Positions 37,001-43,657 of a stretch of DNA of 64,000 nucleotides are shown piece after piece. The translations under genes were made by a program, and so were the position numbers. Origin of the DNA: Bacteroidales bacterium (GTDB taxonomy: Bacteria; Bacteroidota; Bacteroidia; Bacteroidales; F082); the NCBI GenBank assembly GCA_016291135.1, contig JAEFAE010000001.1, forward strand, positions 1-64,000. Reading direction: 5' to 3'. Each line of letters begins with the position of its first letter. Positions within the stretch are counted from its first letter, which is position 1. The notes under the pieces were generated by a model. The model saw only the letters and a program-made list of their open reading frames with translations, searched no databases and was not told the DNA's origin.

Positions 37001-40000
37001 ACATCTCTACCGACCAGGCTCCGCAGCTGCTTGCTACCGGTGTCGCTGAGGAAGAGTATGACGACAACAGCTGGGGCAGCGCCGCCGCTGGTGTCTACCA
37101 GTGGGGTGTCAGCGCCAACTATGCTGGCAACCGTGACGGTGAATCTGAAATCACCTGGTCCAACAAGATTGACAAGAACATGACCACCAACGTGGTTGTG
37201 AACGTCAGCACCAACAGCAACGATCCTGCAACGGGCGCCGTGGTCACCCTGACCAACACCAGCGAACCCGGTCTGGAACTTGCTTACAACACCACCCTCG
37301 ACGAAACCGGTACCTACACCTGGACCGACTTCCGCAAGGGCACCTACGACGTCACCGTCAACCTGGAAGGCTTCGATCCGCTGACCGCCACGGCCACGGT
37401 TTGGGAACCCACCACGCTGAGCTACGTCCTCAACGAAATCATCGCCAACATCGATGACCTCTACGTCTCCACCACAGGTTGGGCCATGTTCGGTGAAATC
37501 CCGAGCGTCGATCCTCCGGCGGGTGCTGTGACCGTCAAACTCACCCACGGTGACAACTGGGGCGACGGCTCTGGCTACCAGATGCTGCTTGATGCCGATG
37601 CCACCGCCTTTGGCGTTGAAATCCCCACCTCCGGTGCACTGACCTCTGGCTGCTCTGTCTCACCCACGCTCTACGACGTGTTTGAGTACAAAATCCCGGA
37701 GAACGCCGATCCTAACTGCAGCACGCAGAACATGGTGGTCAACAACACGGTGACCATCACCATCCCCGCCGGCGTTTATGACTGGTGCATCACCAACCCG
37801 ACTCCTGGCGACCGTATCTGGATCGCTTCCTCTCAAGGCAACGTCGGTGGTCGTCAAGACGACTACGTGTTCGAGGCTGGCAAGACCTACGAATTCGTTC
37901 TGAGCATGCAAGGCTCCAACGACGCTACGAACGTCACCATCACCGATGGTAACAAGAACGTCTACACCAATACCTTTGCCCCGATCCCGGCCGACGGTGC
38001 CAAAGACCTCGCCGATGTCGTGACCGTTGACAACGGTTATGTGGTGCTGCCTGCCAACAACCGCAAGGTTGAATACTACAACGTGAAACTCGACGGCATC
38101 ATGGAAGGCACGACGGAACTCCCGTTCTTCCAGCACAATGTTGAGAACCTGATCGAAGGCGAAACCTACACCACCTCCGTCCAGAAGGTGTACACCACGG
38201 GCGAAAGCGAATGGGCCAGCTTCGACTGGATCTACACTGCTTGCGACAACTACGCTGGTATGCCGAGCGAACCTACCGCTCAGTGGAGCGGCGAAGATGT
38301 CGTCCTCAACTGGGTGCTTCCTGGTGGTGGTGACGGCCCGACGCCTCCCACGCCTCCGACGGGTGACGACAACTTCTCATTCGACTTCGAAAGCGGTTTG
38401 AGCGGCTGGCTCACCATCGATGCTGACGGCAATGGCCTCAACTGGTATCACAGCAGCAACTCAACTACCCAATCCGGTTACGACTACACGGGCCTCGGCC
38501 ACAATGGCTCGAATGGCTTCATCATCTCACAGTCCTTCATCGACTATGACGGCGCCTACCAGGCCGACAACTACATTTACACGCCTCAGATGTACGACAT
38601 CACCAACGGTTCTCACCTGAGCTTCTGGGCCGACTACGCCAACGACAGCTATCCTGACCACTTCGGCGTATGCATCGCCACCGTTGCCAACCCGACCGCC
38701 AATGACTTCACGATGGTTTGGGAAGGCACCGCCAAGAGCGGCAACACCGAAAAGGCAGCCTTGCGTCACAGCAACTCGCGTTATGAGAACTGGCGTCAAC
38801 ACACCGTCGACCTCAGCGCCTACGCTGGCCAAACCGTGTGGATCGCCTTCCGTCACAACGACTATGACATGTATGAGATCTGGATTGACGACGTTAACTT
38901 GACTGCTGGCAGCAAGGGCAACCGTTCCACCAGCTATGACTTTGAATCTGGCCTGAGCGGCTGGACCACCATCGACGCTGATGGCAATGGCCTCAACTGG
39001 TACCACAGCAGCAACTCGACTTCACAGTCCGGTTACGACTACACGGGCCTCGGCCACAATGGCTCGAATGGCTTCGCCATCTCACAGTCCTTCATCGACT
39101 ATGACGGTGCTTACCAAGCCGACAACTACCTCGTCAGCCCCACCATGTTCGCCCTGCAAAACGGTTCGAACATCACCTTCTGGGCCGACTATGCCAATGA
39201 CAGCTATCCTGACAACTTCGGTGTCTACGTCTCCACCGCTGCCACCCCGACGGCTAGCAGCTTCACCATGGTGTGGCAAGGCACTGCCAAGGGAGCAGGC
39301 GAAAAGACCGCTGTCCGCCACAACGGCACGCGTTATGAGAACTGGCGTCAACACACCGTCGACCTCAGCGCCTACGCTGGCCAAACCGTGTGGATCGCCT
39401 TCCGTCACAACGACTATGACATGTACGAGATCTGGATCGACGATGTGACCATCAACGCCGAAGGTGGCGATGTCCCGCCGGTTGATCCCGATGATCCGCC
39501 GACTCCGGCTGCCGACGTGATCGGTGTTGAAATCTTCCGCGACGGTGAATGGATCGCTGAAGTCCTGGCTCCTGCCACGACCTACACCGACCTCGCTGTT
39601 GAAAACGCTGAAGAATACACCTTCCGCGTCGTGTACGACGGCGACCAAGCCGACTACATGTACTATCGTATGTCCTGCCCGCAGACCTGCGCTGTGGCAG
39701 AAGATCCTTGCAAGGCTCCGAAGAACCTCGCTGGCGTCTACCAATGGAATGCTGCCAACAACTTTGGCGCCCTCATTACCTGGAACTACGGCGACTTCGG
39801 CGCATGGCTGATGTACGACGACGGTGTGACGGGTCACTTCGTGGGTGAGAACACGGATGCCATGTCATTCGAATGGGCCAACAAGTATCACGCTGCCGAT
39901 CTGGCTGCCTATGCCGGAACCGCACTGACCAAGGTCTCGTTCGTTGGCTACGACGGTAGCAACCCGCAAAACGGCATCTACACCATCAGAATCTATGAAG

Positions 40001-40875
40001 GTGGTGAGAGCGCTCCTGCTACCCTGGTCTACACTCAGGACTACAACTTCAACGCTGCCGACAACGGTCAGTGGATCGAAGTGACCCTGGATACCCCGGT
40101 GGCTGTCGATGCTACCCAGAACCTCTGGATTGCCCTCTACAACGACGGTACCGTTGGACACCTCCGTTATCCTGCCGGCTACACTGAAACTGGCACGGGT
40201 GATGCTGATGGAAGATGGTTCAACGAGAACAACGATGGTTGGTATGACCTCACCGCGGCTGGCTTGCCGATCGGTGCTTGGATCATCCGCGGCTATGTCA
40301 CCAACGCTGTTGATGGCAGCAAGCCGATGGAACTCGCTGTCAACAATGGCACTGCCAATGGCAGCACCAACCTCAGCGTCGGTGGACAAGTTGTCCTGCC
40401 GCAATACAACTTCGGCAAGAGCAACAGAGACGCCAACAGCTTCAATGTGTATCGCAATGGTAACCTCATCGCCAACGTCGAAAACGACGGCAGCGGCAGC
40501 TACAACTACTTCGACAACGTTGCCATCGGCAACTACGAGTACCAAGTGACCGCCCTCTACGACGACTGCGAGTCTGCCTATGCCCTGACGCCTGACCTCA
40601 CTCAAGACTATGTCGAGGTGAACGTCACCGACGTCAACGAGCTTGGCAACAGCACGAAGCTGTATCCGAACCCGACCACGGGTACCGTGAAGATCGAAGC
40701 CTCCGGCATGACTCACATCACTGTGATGAGCGCCCTTGGCCAGGTCCTCTATGATGCCAACATCAGTGGTGACAATTACGAACTGAGCCTGAACCAGTAC
40801 AACGCTGGTCTCTACCTGGTCCGTATTGCTCACGAGAACGGTGTCAGCGTCAAGCGCGTGACCCTGGTTAAATGA
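31054..40875 (+). CDS. Giant secreted HagA-like adhesin with cohesin-like and haemoglobin-binding-like domains, T9SS type A
   Basis: A 3273-residue secreted protein, the largest here. Signal peptide 1-21 (AMMAQ). Propeller-like module ~60-270, related to that of the first giant protein. Divergent InlB repeats ~272-420. Cohesin-like domain ~424-557 (NYVAGTQMDITLGENLTF). Three PKD-like domains ~558-848 sharing AWTNDNPAIGLAA. An InlB repeat and an unassigned stretch follow. Fn3-like and carboxypeptidase-regulatory-like domains ~1360-1630. Cleaved-adhesin (choice-of-anchor J) domains ~1800-1969 and in two near-identical tandem copies ~2440-2620 and ~2626-2804. Residues ~2150-2304 closely resemble the gingipain/HagA HA2 haemoglobin-binding domain (GSGYQMLLDADATAFG, VYDWCITNP, YVFEAGKTYEF). 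Sorting domain ~3195-3273. Likely an adhesin; haem or haemoglobin binding is inferred from the family resemblance. Confidence 0.92.
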   Translation: MRRVFLIISLLCLMPFAMMAQTRDAYNPVADELEALEEGYAYAFQIFDGPEAAFVKFDLENPSSLNELKHYTGMKITAAEMVPYNSTKDFVYAYATADGISGQFCTVDPMTGELTVVTSDVEPMSEMAYDPTTKTMYGLKYGVLYTINLDNGTATVINEMQTGSNNWVALAINNDGLMYAVNNTFSETNAELYRINPSTWNSTLVGTVPYKTQYAQTMAFDRDNGTLYWWQTSAAGSNLMQVDPTTATCSVLWANNGCQMAGLMFRNQPEKFNITYETVENGAFSGPAQAAANDVVTITVTPEYGYRLGTLTWNGNAIDVEAGEPYTFTMPEEAVTVTGSFLLSLHDITVIDPLNGELATEPADQGLYPNMINVLPTPDPGFGMGTITWVANGEEHTITGEAPYQFAMPDYDVTVSAVYEQTGENTVSTAEYIGYFNETVTVAVALANDNYVAGTQMDITLGENLTFVEGSLTHSERAEGEGWNITGSLHDGVLKVTTFNTGLAHYAGNEGTIFTFQVVCAPVISMNPLTFSNVIIGTPDGTQLTVATVNGNVEIKDVVMNQPENVVACHNATVPAIEFTLDESNEDGEASFAWTNDNPTIGIAAEGTGNIAEFTAVNTGNAAAVANITVTPTLTVDGVAHLGTPKTFTITVLPQVVMDPVADLAVCHDGSVNVAFTTTVTDGEMTYAWTNDNPAIGLAAEGEGEIAFTAVNETADPLVANISVIPTYAAGELTCEGEAVEFTITVYPNTVMLPVENQTVYSREATEAIFFGANVNDYELKVVFNWTNDNPAIGLAASGTGNIPSFVTAACSTEQVANITVVPTYNGGEQTCEGEGYTFTITVMPTFLVVINEGITNGTLVDNARVSATGEHYAPAGEEITLTATPDPDFFLDYVTVTQLDNNGIVVPFTSEYKFNMPEFDVLCNANFIDANNLSIQPGILDMGYRPINAWMYSKFFDVNNISESDFDVTEIELTNYNFMVLDPITLPFTIAPGAAAQVGLNTNYKNVTPGLYQATMALKGVQNRKAYLRDVVATAYTPVEPDVWELATNVTTFPYVNTQATEGTIYNNYQLPGETTDGYDGVYKIVVDHDVILNASVTGADPKIAIYEEGFKGVGGPHNNNYMGAAEEILATAQIGEGTENIGYEPFHTFYKYSICQLLYKAEELTAAGLSAGKISSIEFEYAPTNSNFFTRTLQVWMGNTSLNEMTTTSVSVAGMPQVFDGTITQQVGWNKLQFNGANFVWDGTSNVLITIVMNAGAYNSTTYWRCEESGFTSVAYRYVDSAPFYPNTDTYTTSNTSVRANIKLNGTVGMTEGVAMGDEPLVDYGLYPGTYYIVASSTSEDSYTINIDMEDMPLPEPPTVIYPAHESNGIETPVTFEYELGQYTHEYQILLGTSYTQQDVVLDWTSDLSNTFDAGELLHNKVYFWRINERNSTGVTEGPLWIFTTELNMPLNLAVADDELYEGEDAVFTWDTPADRTLRGYNFYQDGVKLNEEPLTENTYTVEGLTYNMDGYDFNVTAVWDEGESNYSNTVTVLVSGYGTVSGHVYEQDGTTGIAGATVTIIGFDEFDELVDFEFTTDENGAYSGNVLVGYWFGMAEKEGYQTVGDDTGIEVEYQGAITNYDFILNEEYTPVTRVVAEEISNDQVHVYWGWDMIEDFESGTLTSYDWVNDTQYPWVLTTNNPYEGTYCIKSSCEGIDYGSSSIEITMMFAQDGLMSFYGKISSEATYDKGQFFIDGATRLTMSGTSDWTFKEYGIGAGMHTLKWSYTKDVSLSSGDDCFYIDYINFWYAAPPVPEGQILVNFESGIPSNWTMIDADGDGYNWGLVSESYPDDGGYNSADAAYSFSWSASTSALEPDNYLVSPEVELGGSVSFWATNHTNSFPEQLGVAISTTGNTNPADFTTIWTSEVDAKGYTPGTRENPAKIGTWHQYTIDLSSYAGQTGYIAIRHYGTYNEWGVLVDDIAIDQPRERAFTNYNVYRKNISTDQAPQLLATGVAEEEYDDNSWGSAAAGVYQWGVSANYAGNRDGESEITWSNKIDKNMTTNVVVNVSTNSNDPATGAVVTLTNTSEPGLELAYNTTLDETGTYTWTDFRKGTYDVTVNLEGFDPLTATATVWEPTTLSYVLNEIIANIDDLYVSTTGWAMFGEIPSVDPPAGAVTVKLTHGDNWGDGSGYQMLLDADATAFGVEIPTSGALTSGCSVSPTLYDVFEYKIPENADPNCSTQNMVVNNTVTITIPAGVYDWCITNPTPGDRIWIASSQGNVGGRQDDYVFEAGKTYEFVLSMQGSNDATNVTITDGNKNVYTNTFAPIPADGAKDLADVVTVDNGYVVLPANNRKVEYYNVKLDGIMEGTTELPFFQHNVENLIEGETYTTSVQKVYTTGESEWASFDWIYTACDNYAGMPSEPTAQWSGEDVVLNWVLPGGGDGPTPPTPPTGDDNFSFDFESGLSGWLTIDADGNGLNWYHSSNSTTQSGYDYTGLGHNGSNGFIISQSFIDYDGAYQADNYIYTPQMYDITNGSHLSFWADYANDSYPDHFGVCIATVANPTANDFTMVWEGTAKSGNTEKAALRHSNSRYENWRQHTVDLSAYAGQTVWIAFRHNDYDMYEIWIDDVNLTAGSKGNRSTSYDFESGLSGWTTIDADGNGLNWYHSSNSTSQSGYDYTGLGHNGSNGFAISQSFIDYDGAYQADNYLVSPTMFALQNGSNITFWADYANDSYPDNFGVYVSTAATPTASSFTMVWQGTAKGAGEKTAVRHNGTRYENWRQHTVDLSAYAGQTVWIAFRHNDYDMYEIWIDDVTINAEGGDVPPVDPDDPPTPAADVIGVEIFRDGEWIAEVLAPATTYTDLAVENAEEYTFRVVYDGDQADYMYYRMSCPQTCAVAEDPCKAPKNLAGVYQWNAANNFGALITWNYGDFGAWLMYDDGVTGHFVGENTDAMSFEWANKYHAADLAAYAGTALTKVSFVGYDGSNPQNGIYTIRIYEGGESAPATLVYTQDYNFNAADNGQWIEVTLDTPVAVDATQNLWIALYNDGTVGHLRYPAGYTETGTGDADGRWFNENNDGWYDLTAAGLPIGAWIIRGYVTNAVDGSKPMELAVNNGTANGSTNLSVGGQVVLPQYNFGKSNRDANSFNVYRNGNLIANVENDGSGSYNYFDNVAIGNYEYQVTALYDDCESAYALTPDLTQDYVEVNVTDVNELGNSTKLYPNPTTGTVKIEASGMTHITVMSALGQVLYDANISGDNYELSLNQYNAGLYLVRIAHENGVSVKRVTLVK
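38382..39465 (+). repeat. Intragenic tandem duplication of a cleaved-adhesin domain
   Basis: Two ~550-bp copies lie side by side. A 48-bp block is identical at 38473-38520 and 39028-39075, and a 97-bp block is identical at 38777-38873 and 39329-39425. The copies differ by one codon in length. Confidence 0.9.
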
Positions 40876-40888
40876 TCCTAGATGAAAC

Positions 40889-40917
40889 GTAGAGACGGGG
40901 CGCGTCCCCGTCTCTAC
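40889..40917. repeat. Palindromic element GTAGAGACGGGG-CGCGT-CCCCGTCTCTAC
   Basis: Perfect 12-bp inverted repeat with a 5-nt loop, 14 bp after the stop of the HagA-like gene. There is no T-run, so it is not a classical terminator. GTAGAGACG...CGTCTCTAC palindromes resemble dispersed REP-type repeats seen in other phyla; that family link is from memory. Confidence 0.7.
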
Positions 40918-40936
40918 CTCATCCATTATCATTGAC

Positions 40937-40977
40937 AAAAAAGTGAGAACGACTGAAAAGCCGTTCTCACTTTTTTT
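40937..40977 (+). terminator. Rho-independent terminator after the HagA-like gene
   Basis: AAAAAAGTGAGAACG pairs with CGTTCTCACTTTTTT around a 10-nt loop, ending in a T-run. Confidence 0.9.
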
Positions 40978-40980
40978 GTA

Positions 40981-41150
40981 ACTCCGCGGCTCGGAATTCA
41001 GTGATCGACATGTTAGGTCACATCCTCGTTTGCCGTGAAGTCCATGCCGACTCCCGGATCCTGTCCTCTGACTTCCTCACCAGCGGCGTGTATGTCCTCC
41101 GCCTCAGCAACGGCGAGAACGTCAAGACACAGAAAATCGTCATTGACTGA
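40981..41150 (+). pseudogene. Orphan remnant of a T9SS type A sorting domain
   Basis: An open frame of about 55 codons ends at the TGA 41148-41150. It reads SVIDMLGHILVC, then SSDFLTSGVYVLRLSNGENV and KTQKIVID, which is the second half of a type A sorting domain (compare MSALGQVLY, AGLYLVRI and VKRVTLVK in the preceding protein). There is no signal peptide, no promoter and no upstream passenger; the frame begins directly after the preceding terminator. Most simply this is the 3' end of a deleted T9SS gene. Confidence 0.75.
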
Positions 41151-41179
41151 TTCGATTTGCAGGGACATTGATATGAAAC

Positions 41180-41211
41180 AGAAAACCCGCTGGACATCCA
41201 GCGGGTTTTCT
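41180..41211. terminator. Bidirectional terminator between sorting-domain remnant and tRNA-Ala
   Basis: A 14-bp stem AGAAAACCCGCTGG / CCAGCGGGTTTTCT with an ACAT loop. It is U-rich on both strands, so it can end both the remnant transcript and the tRNA transcript, which ends at 41222. Confidence 0.85.
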
Positions 41212-41221
41212 TGTTGTTTTG

Positions 41222-41294
41222 TGGAGATTACCGGACTCGAACCGGCCACCTTCAGATTGCGAACCTGACGCTCTACCAGATGAGCTAAATCCCC
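41222..41294 (-). tRNA. tRNA-Ala (anticodon CGC)
   Basis: A 73-nt cloverleaf on the minus strand. The acceptor stem GGGGATT/AATCTCC contains the G3:U70 pair that specifies alanine. The anticodon loop is TTCGCAA (anticodon CGC, reads GCG), with a TTCGAGT T-loop and discriminator A73. CCA is not encoded. A promoter box TACTTTTG lies on the minus strand at 41305-41312. Confidence 0.93.
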
Positions 41295-41304
41295 AAATGC
41301 GCTG

Positions 41305-41312
41305 CAAAAGTA
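41305..41312 (-). promoter_or_regulatory. -7 box TACTTTTG for tRNA-Ala
   Basis: TAnnTTTG match 11 bp upstream of the mature tRNA 5' end. Confidence 0.6.
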
Positions 41313-41354
41313 AGAAAATATTTAGAATAACAAATGAAGAATTTAGAATAATCG

Positions 41355-41362
41355 TACTTTTG
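41355..41362 (+). promoter_or_regulatory. -7 box TACTTTTG for the patatin-barrel gene
   Basis: TAnnTTTG match 19 bp upstream of the ATG at 41382. Confidence 0.6.
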
Positions 41363-41381
41363 TGCATCAAACAGTATTTCC

Positions 41382-43622
41382 ATGAAACACACCATTCTCT
41401 TTATCCTCTGCCTCCTGCTTACCCTAGGCCTGCAGGCACAACCAAGCAATGACAACAGCGCATCACGGCCCAAAGTGGGCGTGGTGTTGGGCGGAGGCGG
41501 CGCCCGAGGCGCCGCCCACATCGGCGTATTGAAATACCTCGAGGAGCTGGGCATCCCCGTCGACTACGTGGCAGGCACCAGCATGGGCTCCATCATCGGT
41601 GGCCTGTACGCCATGGGCTATGATCCCGACGAGATGACGCAACTGATCTCCAGCATCCCATGGAACGAGTACATCGGCAACAAGATCGACCGTACCACCA
41701 TGACGCAAGAAAGCCGTTTGCGCAGCAGCACCACCCTGCTGACCATCCCCTTCAGCCTGGAGAGCCTCGGCAAGAGCGACCCCAACGCAACGCTCGCCAG
41801 CAGCCTACCGGGCGCCTACGTCAACAACAGCGGCCTCATCAACCTGTTCAACGACCTGTGTGTCGGCTATCAGGAAGAGATGGACTTCAACAAGATGCCC
41901 ATCCCCTTCGCCTGCGTGGCCACCGACCTCATTTCGGGAGAAGAAGTGGTGATGCGATCGGGCGTCGTGCCTCAGGCGATGCGGGCCAGCATGGCCATCC
42001 CGGGCGTGTTCTCGCCGGTGATCATCGGGAATCAGGTCATGGTGGACGGCGGCCTGGTGAACAACTTCCCCGCCGACGTGCTTCGCGAGATGGGCGCCGA
42101 TATCATCATCGGCGTGGAGGTCACCTCAGAGAAGACCTGGACCCCGGAAATGCTCAAGTCACTCCCTCAGGTGATGGCAAGGCTCCTTACCAACGTCACC
42201 AACGCCAAACGGAAAACCAACAGGGGCTTGTGCGACATCCATATCGTCCCCGACTGCTCGGGCTACGGCATGCTCAGCTTCACCCCCGACGCCATCGAAA
42301 CCCTTGTAAACAGAGGCTACGCCAAAGCACAGGAAAACCAGCAGCGATTGATGGACGTTAAGCAGGCGGTCGACAAGGCGGCCGGACATTCTGTCAGCAA
42401 GGAACTCCATGCCCCAAGGTCGCTCAACTTGATGGAGTATCCCGTGTGCATCAACGGCATCAACATCCATGGCGTCGACGCCAAATACAACCGATGGATG
42501 GTTCGCAAAAGTGGACTGAAACCCGGCGGCAAGTATTCGAAAGAGGAAATCGAGAAAGGGATCAACGTCTTCCGTGGCACCGGCTGTTTCGACGACATCA
42601 CCTACAACCTCATCGAGTCCGATACGGCCTATGCCTTGAACATCAATATGATTCCCGCCTCGCCCAACGTGATCGGGTTCGGAGCCCGATACGACACCGA
42701 GGAAGGGGCGGCCCTGCTGTTCACCCTGGGCCTCAACGAGAAGGCCTTCGACGGCCATAAACTCAGCCTGACCGCCAAACTCAGCTACAACCCTCGCATC
42801 AGCGCCAGATACACCTACTCCCGTCACAACCTGGCCAACTTCAATATCTTTTACGACTTGCGGAACGAACACTACAAAGACCGGTACAACTATGTCGATT
42901 TCATCAACTTCCACCATTACCAGCAGCGGATCGGAGCCTCCATCTCGCAGTACCACATGCTCAACATGAACGCCTCCCTGGGTGCCTATCTCGTTTCTAC
43001 CACCTACGACAAACTGGGCATCGCGGGAGACGACTTCGAAGTGTACCTGGCAGACAACACGCAGTTCGTCCCCTTCATTGAATACCAGTTCGACAACCTG
43101 GATGACGCCTATTTCGCCAAACGAGGCTTCTACGGCAAAGTGAGAGGGGAATGGATGCTGGACATCAACTCCCGTGAAAACAACAGCCAAAACGCCAGTC
43201 TGGCCCTCCAAAGCTATCTTACTCCCGGGGGCGGACGCGTCACCTTCATCCCCCAGGCCTATGGAAGATACTTTTTCGGCTCCCCCCAATACTATAACCT
43301 GACCAATTTCTACGGTGGCGAGGTGGCCGGGCGCCATTACGAGCACCAACTTCCCTTCATCGGCATCAACTACACGCAAGACGGCGCCCCTGTGATGGGC
43401 ATCCTTCGTTGCGACATCAGGTACAACTTCTACAAAAAGCATTATCTCACGGCGATGTACAACGTGTTGTATGAGAAATACTCGACATTCAACTACTATA
43501 CGCACGGTGCGGGCCTGAAGTATTCCTACAACAGTCCGTTGGGGCCCATTTCGCTTACCGGACAATGGGAAAGCCTCACCCATAAATTCAATGCCTATTT
43601 CTCTTTTGGATATACTTTTTAA
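41382..43622 (+). CDS. Patatin-like phospholipase with outer-membrane beta-barrel (PlpD/RssA-like fusion)
   Basis: A 746-residue precursor with a signal peptide (ends LGLQAQ, residue 20). The patatin domain has all catalytic features: the GGGGARG oxyanion loop near residue 35, the GTSMG nucleophile elbow (Ser67) and the VDGG motif with Asp222. A POTRA-like stretch (~340-420) links to a C-terminal Omp85/BamA-type barrel ending in the aromatic strand AYFSFGYTF. Family members (type Vd autotransporter-like) expose or release a lipase at the cell surface. It is monocistronic or co-transcribed with the kinase gene 35 bp downstream, which has its own -7 box overlapping the end of this gene. Confidence 0.93.
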   Translation: MKHTILFILCLLLTLGLQAQPSNDNSASRPKVGVVLGGGGARGAAHIGVLKYLEELGIPVDYVAGTSMGSIIGGLYAMGYDPDEMTQLISSIPWNEYIGNKIDRTTMTQESRLRSSTTLLTIPFSLESLGKSDPNATLASSLPGAYVNNSGLINLFNDLCVGYQEEMDFNKMPIPFACVATDLISGEEVVMRSGVVPQAMRASMAIPGVFSPVIIGNQVMVDGGLVNNFPADVLREMGADIIIGVEVTSEKTWTPEMLKSLPQVMARLLTNVTNAKRKTNRGLCDIHIVPDCSGYGMLSFTPDAIETLVNRGYAKAQENQQRLMDVKQAVDKAAGHSVSKELHAPRSLNLMEYPVCINGINIHGVDAKYNRWMVRKSGLKPGGKYSKEEIEKGINVFRGTGCFDDITYNLIESDTAYALNINMIPASPNVIGFGARYDTEEGAALLFTLGLNEKAFDGHKLSLTAKLSYNPRISARYTYSRHNLANFNIFYDLRNEHYKDRYNYVDFINFHHYQQRIGASISQYHMLNMNASLGAYLVSTTYDKLGIAGDDFEVYLADNTQFVPFIEYQFDNLDDAYFAKRGFYGKVRGEWMLDINSRENNSQNASLALQSYLTPGGGRVTFIPQAYGRYFFGSPQYYNLTNFYGGEVAGRHYEHQLPFIGINYTQDGAPVMGILRCDIRYNFYKKHYLTAMYNVLYEKYSTFNYYTHGAGLKYSYNSPLGPISLTGQWESLTHKFNAYFSFGYTF

Positions 43623-43625
43623 TCG

Positions 43626-43633
43626 TATTTTTG
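43626..43633 (+). promoter_or_regulatory. -7 box TATTTTTG for the LicA-like kinase
   Basis: TAnnTTTG match 24 bp upstream of the ATG at 43658; a TTTTGG lies upstream inside the end of the patatin gene near 43603. Confidence 0.6.
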
Positions 43634-43657
43634 CCGACTCAAAACACTTATTCAATT

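Noticed and set aside
38382-39465. Insertion sequence or mobile element
   Set aside because: The repeated DNA is an in-frame protein domain duplication; there is no transposase and no terminal inverted repeat.
40889-40917. Transcription terminator
   Set aside because: The stem is strong but no T-run follows; the real terminator is at 40937-40977.
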